Shown: piece by piece, positions 42,687 to 51,544 of the stretch
Layout of the letters: each line of letters opens with the position of its first letter
How positions within the stretch are numbered: position 1 is the first letter of the stretch
Assembly (NCBI GenBank): GCA_965247535.1
Contig: OZ252018.1
Coordinates: forward strand, 1,364,001 to 1,428,000
From: JAPPHY01 sp965247535
GTDB lineage: Bacteria; Chloroflexota; Dehalococcoidia; Lucifugimonadales; UBA2985
Length of the DNA stretch: 64,000 bases
Direction of reading: 5' to 3'
Translations under genes and position numbers: made by a program
Notes under the pieces: generated by a model
What the model was told of the DNA's origin: nothing
The model's input: only the letters and a program-made list of their open reading frames with translations
Databases searched by the model: none

Positions 42687-43868
42687 TCACCGGCTGCCGG
42701 TCTCCCCGGCGGTGCCGGCCGCCTCCGCAAGGCGGGCCTGCGCGGGCTCGTAGACCACGCTGCCGTCGTGTGTGACGCAGCAGCCCTGAACAATGGCATC
42801 GTTGAAGTCCAGGGCAAGCTCGCCGTCCTTCACCAGGTGCGCGAACAGCGCTGAGATGTTCCGCGAGTACATCTGGCTTGCGTGCAGCGGCATGGTGCTC
42901 GGCAGGTTGAGCGGCCCCTGGATGATGACGCCGTGCTTCACCACCTCCGCTCCCGGCTCAGTGAGCTCGCAGTTTCCGCCAGCCTCGGCCGCCAGATCCA
43001 CTATGACCGAGCCGCGGCGCATGTCCTTCACCATATCCTCGGTTATCAGGAGCGGCGCCGGCCGTCCTGGAATCAGCGCCGTGCAGATCACGAAGTCCGC
43101 GTCCTTGGCGTAGGTATGTATGAGCTCGCGCTCCTTGCGCTGGGTCTCCTCGGCCAGCTCCGTAGCGTAGCCTCCCGCGTCCTCCGTGTGCATCTCCTCG
43201 GTCAGCCCCACGAACGTGGCCCCCAGGCTCTCCACCTGCTCCTTCACGACCGGGCGAACGTCGAACGCCTGCAGCACGGCCCCAAGCCGCCGCGCCGTTG
43301 CGATGGCCTGCAGGCCCGCGACGCCGGCGCCCAGCACGAGACCCTTGGCGGGCGCGTACGTGCCCGCGGCCGTGATCATCATAGGGAAGTACTTGGCCAG
43401 CGAGTTGGACGCCATCAGCGCCGCCTTGTAGCCCGCCAGCGAGCTCATGGACGACAGCGCGTCCATGCTCTGCGCCCGAGCAATGCGCGGGATAGTGTCC
43501 ATACTGAAGCTTGTGACGCCGCTCTCCGAGAGCATGCGGACCAACTCCAGGTTTGTGAGGGGCTGCAAGAGACCGATTAGGGTGGACCCCTTGGTCAGAA
43601 GCTCAGCTTCGTGCTTGCCGAGCGACGGGCTCATCGCAGGAGCCTGCACCTTGAGCACCACCTCCGCCTCGCCGTAGAGCGACGGAGCGTCCGGCGCGAT
43701 AGAGGCTCCTGCCTGTTGGTACAAATCGTCGTCGTAGGTGGCTTCCTCCCCAGCTCCCGACTCCACCACCACCTCCGAGCCGGATGCCACCAGCCTCGCC
43801 ACGGCATCCGGGACCAGCGCCACCCTTCGTTCGCCGGCCGTAGTCTCTCTGGGAACGCCTACTTTCAT
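42687..43868 (-). CDS. pntA1: NAD(P) transhydrogenase subunit alpha part 1
   Basis: 393 residues of the alanine dehydrogenase/PNT family: MKVGVPRETTAGERRVALVPDAV at the start, a soluble NAD-binding domain I with LVLGAGVAGLQAIATARRLGA and the mobile loop region, then CYVTHDGSVVYE-like end. It binds NAD(H). It is the first gene of the operon, followed after 13 bp by pntA2. Confidence 0.95.
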   Translation of the reverse strand: MKVGVPRETTAGERRVALVPDAVARLVASGSEVVVESGAGEEATYDDDLYQQAGASIAPDAPSLYGEAEVVLKVQAPAMSPSLGKHEAELLTKGSTLIGLLQPLTNLELVRMLSESGVTSFSMDTIPRIARAQSMDALSSMSSLAGYKAALMASNSLAKYFPMMITAAGTYAPAKGLVLGAGVAGLQAIATARRLGAVLQAFDVRPVVKEQVESLGATFVGLTEEMHTEDAGGYATELAEETQRKERELIHTYAKDADFVICTALIPGRPAPLLITEDMVKDMRRGSVIVDLAAEAGGNCELTEPGAEVVKHGVIIQGPLNLPSTMPLHASQMYSRNISALFAHLVKDGELALDFNDAIVQGCCVTHDGSVVYEPAQARLAEAAGTAGETGSR

Positions 43869-44042
43869 CTAACCGCCTGTTGCCGGATTCTATGCAAGGA
43901 CGATTGATCCACTGGCACACCTAAGGCAATGCCCTCAAGCGTCGGAAGCAAGTATATGCACACCCTCATTCCGAGTCAACAATTCTGGGCGGCAAAATCG
44001 ACGGTTGCATGTAAGCGGTCTCAATTGGTGATAACGGCCGGA

Positions 44043-44918
44043 TCAGTGGAACGCACCGCCATCCACGTCGGAAAGCGTCGCGCGTCCTGCTTGGCGGCCC
44101 CTCGCCGACGCAAGCCTCGCGCGCAGCGACGCATAGCCCAGCGCTGCCACGAACAGCGCCGCGGAGAACAGCACCACGGTCGCCCCGGACGACACGTCTA
44201 CGTAGAAGCTGAGGTATATGCCGCCCAGGCCGCAGAACGCACCCACGCCCGCGGAAAGCAGCATCATGCTGCCGAAGCTGTTGGTCAAAAGGCGGGCGAT
44301 GATGGGTGGTATGACTATTGCCGCGGCGATCATGGTTACGCCCAGCACCTGCATCGAGACCACTATGGAGGCCGCCAGCACCAGCGCCAGCATCGAGTCA
44401 ACCCAGCCCGTGCGCACTCCGTAGTACTGCGCCACCTCCGGATCGAACGCGGTGAACAGGAACTGCTTGTAGGCCACGATGACTATCAGCGCAGTCGCAG
44501 CCACAACCGCTACGATTGCCAGCAGGTCGGCGTAGGTGACGCCCAGGATGTTGCCGAACAGCGCAGCATCGAAGCTCCGAGTGAACGTCTTGTACCGGCT
44601 GATGAGCGCGATGCCCAGTGCGAAGCTCGCCGTTGTCACGATGCCTATCGCCGCGTCCGCGCCTATCTTCTGCCTGCGCGTGGTCATGTTGATGAGCACC
44701 GCGGAGACGAAGCCCCACACGCTAGCGCCCACGAAGAAGTTGATCGACATTACGTAGCTCACCACCGCGCCCCCGAAGATGGCGTGGGCCAGCCCGTGTC
44801 CGATGTAGGACATGCCGCGCAGCACCACGTACACGCCCACGAACCCGCACAGCCCGCCCACAAGCGTGGCCGCGATAGCCCCCTTGACGAAGAACTCGTA
44901 TTGGAACGGCTCGAACAC
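44043..44918 (-). CDS. Zn/Mn ABC transporter permease (ZnuB/MntB family)
   Basis: 291 residues with eight or nine hydrophobic segments of the ABC-3 family (GLAHAIFGGAVVSYVMS, SIVVSMQVLGVTMIAAAIVIPPIIARLL). Forms the membrane channel for the metal-binding lipoprotein encoded two genes upstream. It follows the ATPase by 11 bp. Last gene of the operon; metal specificity (Zn or Mn) cannot be decided from the permease. Confidence 0.92.
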   Translation of the reverse strand: MFEPFQYEFFVKGAIAATLVGGLCGFVGVYVVLRGMSYIGHGLAHAIFGGAVVSYVMSINFFVGASVWGFVSAVLINMTTRRQKIGADAAIGIVTTASFALGIALISRYKTFTRSFDAALFGNILGVTYADLLAIVAVVAATALIVIVAYKQFLFTAFDPEVAQYYGVRTGWVDSMLALVLAASIVVSMQVLGVTMIAAAIVIPPIIARLLTNSFGSMMLLSAGVGAFCGLGGIYLSFYVDVSSGATVVLFSAALFVAALGYASLRARLASARGRQAGRATLSDVDGGAFH

Positions 44919-44929
44919 GGCGAATCTCC

Positions 44930-45775
44930 CTACTCCCCTGCCTCAGCCCGCCCGCCGGCGGCGTGGCTGTCCCGTCCGAAGAAATGCGGCGTCTCCGCCA
45001 CCAGGGTGATGCCCTCGTACTGGGTGATAGGCATGTGTGCTCCGTAGGTGCGGCTCAGCAGTTCGCTCGTGAACACCTCGCCGGGAGGCCCGTCCGCGAT
45101 GACGCCGCCGTTCAGGCAAACGACGCGCGGCAAGTGAGCGGCCACGGAGTTTATTTCGTGGGTGCTTATGATTACGGTAATGTCCTGATGGTTCAGCTCG
45201 TCCAGCAGGTGCATCATGTCGTCCCGCGTCTTGATGTCCACGCCGGACGTGGGCTCGTCCAGGATCAGGAGCCGCGGGTTGCTCACCAGCGCTCTCGCCA
45301 GGAACGTGCGCTGCTGCTCGCCTCCCGAGAGCTCGCGTATGTGCCGACCGGCCAGCCCGGCGATGCCCAGCCGTTCCATAATGTCCAGCCCCCTCTTCCT
45401 CTCTCCTTTCCCGTACCAGGGGAAGGCCGGGCTGTCCGCCGTGCACCCCATCATCACCACTTCCCAGGCTGTCACGGGAAAGTTCCAGTCGATGGTCTCC
45501 AGCTGAGGCACGTAGCCGGTCCTTGGCCGCTTCCTCGCCACCGACCGCCCCTCCACGATCACCTCTCCGTGATACAGGTCGACGGCCCCTACGAGGCTGC
45601 GGAGAAGCGTGGTCTTGCCGGACCCGCTCGGCCCAAGCAGGCCAACGAAGTCACCGGGCATGATGCTCAGGTTGACGTCCCGCAGCACGACGCGGCCGTC
45701 GTAGCCGCAGGACACATCCTTCAGCTCCACGATGGGTGGTTCCGGGCCGTACTCGTGTGGGACGGGATGAAGCAT
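44930..45775 (-). CDS. Zn/Mn ABC transporter ATP-binding protein
   Basis: 281 residues: Walker A GPSGSGKTTLLRS, signature ELSGGEQQRT, Walker B LLILDEPTSGVD, switch His in VIISTHEINS. The N-terminal region starts directly at VELKDVSCGYDG. Energises the permease of the same operon. Confidence 0.94.
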   Translation of the reverse strand: MLHPVPHEYGPEPPIVELKDVSCGYDGRVVLRDVNLSIMPGDFVGLLGPSGSGKTTLLRSLVGAVDLYHGEVIVEGRSVARKRPRTGYVPQLETIDWNFPVTAWEVVMMGCTADSPAFPWYGKGERKRGLDIMERLGIAGLAGRHIRELSGGEQQRTFLARALVSNPRLLILDEPTSGVDIKTRDDMMHLLDELNHQDITVIISTHEINSVAAHLPRVVCLNGGVIADGPPGEVFTSELLSRTYGAHMPITQYEGITLVAETPHFFGRDSHAAGGRAEAGE

Positions 45776-45784
45776 GGCGACTCC

Positions 45785-46861
45785 CTACTGGGGGTAGATT
45801 GCTCCGCTGCCGCCTTCGAATACCAGGCCCGCGTCGAACCCTTCAAGGGCGTCTGTGCTGCCCCCCAGCGCGCCGACTATGATCTGCACGTCCGTGAGGA
45901 TCAGACCAAGGTAGGTGTGAAGCGGACCGCCGGGCGCGCCGGGCAGGTCGTCGTCCCGCAGCCGGTCCACGAACTCCGCGCCACCCTCCCGCGCTATCTG
46001 CTCCATGACTGGGCTTGGGAACACCTCAGAGCCGAATATCGCCGGAACCTCTGCCTCCCTTATTTGGTCGATGAGCAACGCTACCTCCCGAGCCGACGGC
46101 TCCGTGAAGTCCGAGGGCTGCACCGCGCCTATGATCTCCAGCCCGTAGCGCGGCCCGAAGTACGGAAACGAGTCGTGATAGGTGAGCAGCTTGCGGTTGG
46201 CCGGCGGGATGGTCTCCACCGCACGTGCTATGCGGCCGTCCAGGTCCTCGATGCGTTGCCGCAGGGCCTCCAGGTTCTCCTCGTAGTAGTCTTGGTTGTC
46301 CAGGTCCAGCTCAACGAGCGCATCGCGGATCAGCTCCGCGTAGCGCAGGGCCAGAGGCGGCGAGGTCCACAAGTGCGGGTTGGGGTGGCCGCCCGACTCC
46401 GGGAAGGAGAAGTCGAACACCCACTGGTCCTCGCTGATGGCCTTGTCCGCCAGAGTAAGGATAACTGCTCCTTCCTTCGCGTTGGCCTTGGCCATCTCAA
46501 TGGTTGGCTCCTCCAGAAAGAGACCGTTGGCGATGAAGAGGTCTGCCTCCGTTAGCGCTATGGCCACGGACGGCGAGGGACTGAAGGTGTGCGAGTTGGT
46601 GCCCTCCGGCACCACGCCCTCCAGCCGGATGCGTGTGCCTCCAATGTTCTCGGCGAGGCTGGTTATGGGCGATACAGTAGTGACCACTCTGAGCATTCCC
46701 TCCTCGGCGGGTTCATCCTCAGACGCGCACGCCGAGGCCAACGCCAGCACGGCAAGCGCGAGAATGACTGCCGCCGGCGCCACTCTACCGGTAGCCCCGC
46801 TAAACACGGCCGTGCGGGGCACAAAAGCCGCCTTCGCTACCTTGAAGCGCATTCCGCGCAC
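45785..46861 (-). CDS. Zn/Mn-binding lipoprotein (ZnuA/TroA family)
   Basis: 358 residues. A signal peptide with a lipobox near ASAC (about residue 46) is followed by the cluster A-1 domain: VTTVSPITSLAENIGG, the metal His in GTNSHTFSPSPS, and HPNPHLWTSPPLA with the second ligand, then YHDSFPYFGPRYGL and EIREAEVPAIFGSEVFPSPVM. An acidic/His-poor loop replaces the His-rich loop typical of ZnuA, so Mn or Zn are both possible. The GTG at 46861 overlaps the fur stop; ATG at 46852 is an alternative. Confidence 0.9.
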   Translation of the reverse strand: MRGMRFKVAKAAFVPRTAVFSGATGRVAPAAVILALAVLALASACASEDEPAEEGMLRVVTTVSPITSLAENIGGTRIRLEGVVPEGTNSHTFSPSPSVAIALTEADLFIANGLFLEEPTIEMAKANAKEGAVILTLADKAISEDQWVFDFSFPESGGHPNPHLWTSPPLALRYAELIRDALVELDLDNQDYYEENLEALRQRIEDLDGRIARAVETIPPANRKLLTYHDSFPYFGPRYGLEIIGAVQPSDFTEPSAREVALLIDQIREAEVPAIFGSEVFPSPVMEQIAREGGAEFVDRLRDDDLPGAPGGPLHTYLGLILTDVQIIVGALGGSTDALEGFDAGLVFEGGSGAIYPQ

Positions 46862-47262
46862 TGTCCCCCTATGGCGAAGTGCTCCAGGTCCGGCTCGAAT
46901 CCAAACTCGTTCACGAGACGAAACCTGAGCTCCTCAAGGTAGGACAGGCTGAGATCGAAGGTGCGGCTGCACACGCGACAGACCATGTGATGATGCTTGT
47001 TCGGTTCGGCAACCTCGTAGCGGGCGGAGTCACCGCCCAGGTCGATCTCCGTGACCAGGTGCAACCGTTTGAGCAGCTGCAGGATGCGATAGACGGTCGC
47101 GATGTCCAGGTACGGATAAGTCTTGATGACCTCGCGATGAATAGCCTCAGCAGTCTGGTGCCCACCGCCTTCAGCGATGGCCTGCAAGACCATGACGCGC
47201 TGCGGGGTGAGGCGGTATCCGGCCTCCCTGAGAGTGGCTACGACGTTGCTGTGCCCTGCCAT
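46837..47262 (-). CDS. Fur-family metal regulator (Zur/Mur-like)
   Basis: 141 residues from ATG 47262, with GGAG 6 bp upstream; a TTG at 47277 is in frame. Winged helix (YRLTPQRVMVLQAIAEGGG, TVYRILQLL) followed by a metal-binding region with PNKHHHMVCRVCSRTFD and a C-terminal CAECASR, giving the two CxxC pairs of the structural zinc site. It heads the metal-transport operon with a 25-bp overlap into the binding-protein gene, so it probably represses this operon in metal-replete cells. Confidence 0.92.
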   Translation of the reverse strand: MAGHSNVVATLREAGYRLTPQRVMVLQAIAEGGGHQTAEAIHREVIKTYPYLDIATVYRILQLLKRLHLVTEIDLGGDSARYEVAEPNKHHHMVCRVCSRTFDLSLSYLEELRFRLVNEFGFEPDLEHFAIGGQCAECASR

Positions 47263-47291
47263 TCCTTGCTCCTGCAACTACTTGCAGAAGC

Positions 47292-47320
47292 ATCCTAATG
47301 CTACTCCCATGTGTTGTCAA
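47292..47320 (-). promoter_or_regulatory. Promoter of the fur-znuABC-like operon with overlapping inverted repeat
   Basis: On the minus strand TTGACA (plus 47315-47320), a 17-bp spacer and TAGGAT (plus 47292-47297). A palindrome AGCATCCTAATGCT (plus 47289-47302) covers the -10. It is a candidate operator for the regulator encoded by the first gene. Confidence 0.6.
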
Positions 47321-47477
47321 TAGCACTTGGGCGGCAACTGAGAGGGTGGCAGCAGGCATGACGGGTATTGCGGCGTGGGGCAGCAGTTGGATTGAGGGAG
47401 CGTCGCGGCGTCACGACCCGGGCCAGTGGGCGGCCACGAACGCAAAGGAGCATACGCAACGAGAGCGGCGACGGCGG

Positions 47478-47552
47478 TGGTGCCCCTGGCGGGACTCGAA
47501 CCCACGCACCTGGCTTCGGAGGCCAGTGCTCTATCCTCTGAGCTACAGGGGC
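47478..47552 (-). tRNA. tRNA-Arg (CCG)
   Basis: Cloverleaf on the minus strand: acceptor GCCCCTG/CAGGGGC, D-arm with GCTCAGAGGATAGAGC, anticodon stem CTGGC/GCCAG with loop CTCCGAA (anticodon CCG), T-arm with GGGTTCGAGTCCC, discriminator A and encoded CCA. Confidence 0.95.
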
Positions 47553-47664
47553 CTGTCGGATCGCTCTTTCCGGCAGCGGCCACGCCACAAGGGGCGTCAT
47601 CCGCCAGTACCGGCAGGCGCTACTATACCAGCCCATCGTTCCCGCAGGCAACCTGCGCCCGCCC

Positions 47665-48927
47665 CTATCGCTTGCCGGCGCCGCCCCTGGCGAACGACGG
47701 CACAAGGATCAGCGGCGACATCAGAGTTGTCACGACCGTCATCAGGATGGCGACGCCGAACACGTCCTGGCCGATCAGCCCCCGCGAGAGTCCTATCCCT
47801 GCGATGATGAGGGCCACCTCACCCCTCGGCAGCATACCGATCCCTACACGCCATGAGCCGGCCCTGTTGAACCCCGCGAAGAGCGCCGGCAGTCCCGACC
47901 CCACAACCTTGCTCAGGATCGCAAGGAAGGTGATCACCGCACCGAACAGGAGTACGCCGCCCATCACTGTCACGTCCACGAGCATGCCCATCACAACGAA
48001 GAAAATGGGCACCAGGGCGTGGTACACCGCCATGATGGGCTCCTCCAGTTGCCTGGCCAGCTGTGTCCCGGACAGCGCAAGCCCGATCGTGTAGGCCCCG
48101 ATGATCATTGCCAGCCCAAAGCTCTCCGCTAGGCCCGCTGCCAGGAAAGCCAGGGCCAACGCAAGCGCGATCCCTGAACCGGCGCCGCGGAAGGAACCCA
48201 GCGCTGCGGAAATATACTTGGCGAACAGGATGCCGCCCACCATCAGCGTAAGCCAGAACCCGATGGCCTTGACGCCCACCAGCGCCACGCTTCCGATGTT
48301 CGCGCTATTGTCCGGCTCGGACAGTCCCAGAATGATGGTGAGCACCAGAATGCCCAGGACGTCGTCCACCACCGCGGCGGCGAGAATGGTAACGCCCTCG
48401 GGCGAGTCCAGCTGGTTGATGTCGTTCAGCACCCTGGCGGTGATGCCCACGGAGGTCGCCGTCATAACTGCGCCCACGAACAGGGCCGAGTGCAGCAACG
48501 GATCGCCCTCCAGGCCGCCGGGCTTGAACAGATACGTGGCGCCGACACCGAACAGGAACGGGAACACCACGCCGCCAATGGCGACTGCCGTAGCAGGGCC
48601 CGCGTAACGGAGGAACTGCTTGAGGTCGGTCTCCAGGCCGGCGGTGAACAGGAGGACCACAGCCGCAATCTGAGAGACGGAGTACAGCTCCAGCGAAACC
48701 GGTATGGCGCCCCCGTTGTGCGGCGCCTCGAAGAGCGGCCCCAGGCCCGGGACGTCGATTTGGCCCAGGGCAAACGGGCCAATGATTATCCCTACGACCA
48801 GTTCTCCGAGGACCGGGGGAATCTTCAGGAAGCGCTGGCATATCTCGCCCCCCACCTTGGCCGCCGCCAGGATAAAGGCAAGCTGGAACACAAGGTGAGT
48901 TACCTTCTCGATTACGTCGTGTTCCAT
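47665..48927 (-). CDS. Cation/proton antiporter (CPA2/KefB-like)
   Basis: 420 residues with about 12 membrane segments of the Na+/H+ exchanger fold: VLGELVVGIIIGPFALG, LLFTAGLETDLKQF, LDSPEGVTILAAAVVDDVLGILVLTIILG (the two Asp of the ion site) and LPRGEVALIIAGIGLSRGLI. It lacks the RCK/TrkA-N domain of KefB. Probably exchanges Na+ or K+ for protons. A TATAAT at plus 48972-48977 is a possible -10. Confidence 0.9.
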   Translation of the reverse strand: MEHDVIEKVTHLVFQLAFILAAAKVGGEICQRFLKIPPVLGELVVGIIIGPFALGQIDVPGLGPLFEAPHNGGAIPVSLELYSVSQIAAVVLLFTAGLETDLKQFLRYAGPATAVAIGGVVFPFLFGVGATYLFKPGGLEGDPLLHSALFVGAVMTATSVGITARVLNDINQLDSPEGVTILAAAVVDDVLGILVLTIILGLSEPDNSANIGSVALVGVKAIGFWLTLMVGGILFAKYISAALGSFRGAGSGIALALALAFLAAGLAESFGLAMIIGAYTIGLALSGTQLARQLEEPIMAVYHALVPIFFVVMGMLVDVTVMGGVLLFGAVITFLAILSKVVGSGLPALFAGFNRAGSWRVGIGMLPRGEVALIIAGIGLSRGLIGQDVFGVAILMTVVTTLMSPLILVPSFARGGAGKR

Positions 48928-49153
48928 TCCCTCCCTGGCCCAGTGGCTAATGGGGGTTGCGCCAAGCGGGAATTATAGCAGAGTATAGCTGCAAGTAAAT
49001 CGCCGGGCACTCCATGAAAGCGTGCATAGAGCGCCGCGCAATCAAGACTCAACGCTCGCCTCCGGAGACCCTCTAAAACTCGCATCGCAGCTCTATTTCA
49101 GGCAGCGGCGTGTACTCCACGCCAAAGAACACGAAAATTGCCAGCCATAAGGG

Positions 49154-49182
49154 TTGACACAAAAGCGGGAGATGACTATGAT
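49154..49182 (+). promoter_or_regulatory. Promoter of the secreted-protein gene, TTGACA-N17-TATGAT
   Basis: TTGACA 49154-49159, a 17-bp spacer and TATGAT 49177-49182, about 100 bp before the predicted start. The 356-bp gap (48928-49283) holds only this promoter and the antiporter promoter. Confidence 0.7.
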
Positions 49183-49283
49183 TAGGCAGATTTGTGACAG
49201 GGAATCGAAGACGGCGCACGTCTATTCATGAGAGAGCAGGCGCTTCGCAGAACCAATCACGAGCAATGGGAGGCTTGTCAGCA

Positions 49284-49775
49284 GTGAAGAAGATTATGTC
49301 GGTCAAAGGCGTTCTCATACTAACGTTGCTGCTGGTAGCAGCTCTGGGGTCGGGCACAGCTCTAGCCGACCGCCAGTCGGCAGTATCACCCCAGGGGTCC
49401 CTAGAGAGGACTGACGGCGCAACGGTGGTTACCAGCGATGTCTGCGCAGCCAACGACGCTGAGTTCAAGGTCTGGGTCTCCGGCTTCGGTCCTGGCGAGA
49501 TCATCATCCTCTCCGTGGTCAAGGACGCGATTGAGTCTCGCATCTGGTACTCCGGCGAAGTGAACGCCGCGGGCGCGCTTGAGCTGGCGGTCAACCTCGT
49601 TACCAAGCCTCCCAACGCCACCAGCGATCAGGTCAGATATCCGGGCGACGGCCTCTATACACTGGAAGCCCTTGGAGTGTCCGGACGGATTGCTACCACT
49701 CCCATCATGGCTGTCCCTGAGAAGTGCTACGACGACTCCATGATGATGATGGATGACAAGATGATGGAGAAGTAG
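49284..49775 (+). CDS. Secreted hypothetical protein with Met/Asp-rich tail
   Basis: 163 residues from GTG 49284 (GGAGG 10 bp upstream). Signal peptide MKKIMSVKGVLILTLLLVAALGSGTALA, then a beta-rich domain (ANDAEFKVWVSGFGPGEIIILSVV, YPGDGLYTLEALGVSGRIATTPIM) of the kind seen in exported adhesion or receptor-like proteins, though no family is certain. It ends CYDDSMMMMDDKMMEK, a Met-rich acidic tail that could bind metal (copper) ions; that is inference. Strong promoter and strong terminator make it a highly expressed unit. Its 3' end is duplicated just downstream. Confidence 0.7.
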   Translation: MKKIMSVKGVLILTLLLVAALGSGTALADRQSAVSPQGSLERTDGATVVTSDVCAANDAEFKVWVSGFGPGEIIILSVVKDAIESRIWYSGEVNAAGALELAVNLVTKPPNATSDQVRYPGDGLYTLEALGVSGRIATTPIMAVPEKCYDDSMMMMDDKMMEK

Positions 49776-49832
49776 AGCGGAACAAGTCGGCTACTAGGCC
49801 GGCGCCAACCGATCTACAAAAGACGAATGGAA

Positions 49833-49872
49833 AGAGCGGGAGTGGGCAGGTTCCACTCCCGCTCTCTTTTTG
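49833..49872 (+). terminator. Intrinsic terminator of the secreted-protein gene
   Basis: 13-bp perfect stem (AGAGCGGGAGTGG and complement) with a 7-nt loop followed by CTTTTTG. Confidence 0.92.
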
Positions 49873-49952
49873 TTTCACACCCGTCCTTCTCTCCCCGTTC
49901 AACAGACACCAGCCAACTATCCGCCCTCCAAACGACACGAGCGTCTTCGTAC

Positions 49953-50110
49953 GGTACCCCGGCGACGGCCTGGATCCTCGAGGTGTTGGGCATGTGCGGC
50001 AGGCTGGCAACCGCTCCTATCATGACCGTGTCTGAGATTTTCTACGACGACGAGATGATGATGATCGAAAACGAGATGAGAAGTAGAGCAGAGATAAGCT
50101 GGTCACTACG
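49953..50110 (+). pseudogene. Decayed duplicate of the secreted-protein 3' end
   Basis: The sequence repeats the last ~40 codons of the 49284 gene: TAWILEVLGMCGRLATAPIM and YDDEMMMIENEM correspond to GLYTLEALGVSGRIATTPIM and YDDSMMMMDDKM. The first codons (ACCCCGGCGACGGCCT) are in another frame, so a frameshift has occurred, and no start or signal peptide remains. The spacing to its own terminator copy and the sequence between (CGCCGACGCCAACCG vs GCCGGCGCCAACCG) are also conserved, showing a copied 3' end plus terminator. Confidence 0.85.
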
Positions 50111-50145
50111 CCGACGCCAACCGTTCTAAGAACTTCGCAGAAATG

Positions 50146-50180
50146 GAGAGCGGGGGTGGGACTTGTCCACCCCCGCTCTC
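50146..50180 (+). terminator. Second terminator copy
   Basis: 14-bp stem GAGAGCGGGGGTGG with complement and a 7-nt loop, followed by TCGTTTATCTT. A diverged copy of the terminator at 49833-49872 at the end of the duplicated gene tail. Confidence 0.85.
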
Positions 50181-50263
50181 TCGTTTATCTTGGCCCTTCC
50201 ACTCACAGACTGCCCCCACTCACGCCAACCCCGCACCTACATCCGATCTACATCCGATAATTT

Positions 50264-51499
50264 CTAGTCACGCTCCTGCGTCCTGAGCGCCACCTCAACC
50301 TTCTTTATGCGTCGTCCCAATGTGGAGAGTACCTTGATGTCCAGGCCGTCCACCTCCAGCTCATCACCCGGGCTGGGCATCTTCCCCAGCTGCTGGTAGA
50401 GCAGGCCACCCAGCGTGTCGAATCCGTCGCCCTCAAGGTTGACCGAGAGAACGCGGTTAACCTCGTCGAGCGGCATTCGCGCGTCCATCACAGCCCTGCG
50501 CTCGTCGAGCATCTCGTGGAGTGGCTCATCCACGTCGAACTCGTCCTCGATCTCCCCAACTATCTCCTCCAGAAGGTCCTCAATGGTCACCAGACCTGCG
50601 GTACCCCCGTACTCGTCAACGACTATCGCAACCTGTATGCGGTGCTCCTGGAACTCTCGAAGCAGATCGTCCACGCGCTTGGAATCGGGAACGAAGAGGG
50701 CCGCACGAACTATGTCCGTCAGCCTCACCTCCTCGCCGTCAACGCCAAAGTTGCGCAGCATATCCCTTGAGTGCACGATGCCTACGATGTCGTCCAGCGA
50801 GTCCCCGTAAAGCGGAATCCGGCTGTGACCGCTCTCGCGCATCATGTCCGCCACCTGCCCCGGCGTCGAGGAGGCGTCGGCCGCCAGGATGTCCATCCTG
50901 GGCACCATGATCTCTCGCGCCGTGGTCCGATCCAGCTTCAATATGGAGCTGATCATTCTGCGTTCATGGGGCTCTAGGTCCTCTTCTTCTTCGCCCTCTG
51001 GCATCAGGCCGGGCAGCCCGTTCACCAGCGCATTCGCCGGATCCCCGCGGCTCCTGCGCCGCTCGGGATCGCCCGCCAGGGCCGATGCAATCGCACTGCG
51101 CAGCAGGTTTAGCGGCGCCGCCAGCAACGCCAGCGGCCACAGCAACGGGAGCGCGAGGCGCGTCGCGCCGGCCCATCGCGCCCCGAGGCCGAACGCGATG
51201 CCCTGCAGAAGCACCATCCCGACCAGAAGACCGGCGCTCCACAAGAGGGCGACAACCCATCCGGCGGACTGCGAAATGGCAAGCGACATAGCGGCCGCGG
51301 CGGCCGCGACGGCAAGGACAAGCTGCGCTGTTGCGCGCACACCATCGTTGGAGATCAGCGACCGACGCCGCGCTCTGCCCTGCTCTGCCGCGCCTACCTG
51401 CCCGCCCGCGGATAGGAGCCCGTCCGCGGCAGCGAGTAGTCCGAAGAGAACTATGGATACGACAAGGGCTATGGCTTCTAACGAGCCATCACCGTCCAA
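50264..51499 (-). CDS. CorC/HlyC-family membrane CBS-domain protein
   Basis: 411 residues. Three or four N-terminal membrane helices (to ~150) in the position of the CNNM/DUF21 domain but poorly matching, a linker, two CBS domains (REIMVPRMDILAADA, RIPLYGDSLDDIVGIVHSRDML, VAIVVDEYGGTAGLVTIEDLLEEIVGEI) and a C-terminal CorC_HlyC domain (GFDTLGGLLYQQLGKMPSPGD). Relatives act in magnesium/cobalt export or resistance. It follows glmU by 45 bp. Confidence 0.88.
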   Translation of the reverse strand: MDGDGSLEAIALVVSIVLFGLLAAADGLLSAGGQVGAAEQGRARRRSLISNDGVRATAQLVLAVAAAAAAMSLAISQSAGWVVALLWSAGLLVGMVLLQGIAFGLGARWAGATRLALPLLWPLALLAAPLNLLRSAIASALAGDPERRRSRGDPANALVNGLPGLMPEGEEEEDLEPHERRMISSILKLDRTTAREIMVPRMDILAADASSTPGQVADMMRESGHSRIPLYGDSLDDIVGIVHSRDMLRNFGVDGEEVRLTDIVRAALFVPDSKRVDDLLREFQEHRIQVAIVVDEYGGTAGLVTIEDLLEEIVGEIEDEFDVDEPLHEMLDERRAVMDARMPLDEVNRVLSVNLEGDGFDTLGGLLYQQLGKMPSPGDELEVDGLDIKVLSTLGRRIKKVEVALRTQERD

Positions 51500-51544
51500 G
51501 GCGTATCACCTCCCTGCAGGCGCTAGCCGAGGCCTTGCGCGCCC

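Noticed and set aside
44963..46555. 530-aa plus-strand ORF
   Set aside because: Antisense to the metal ABC operon; crosses several real genes.
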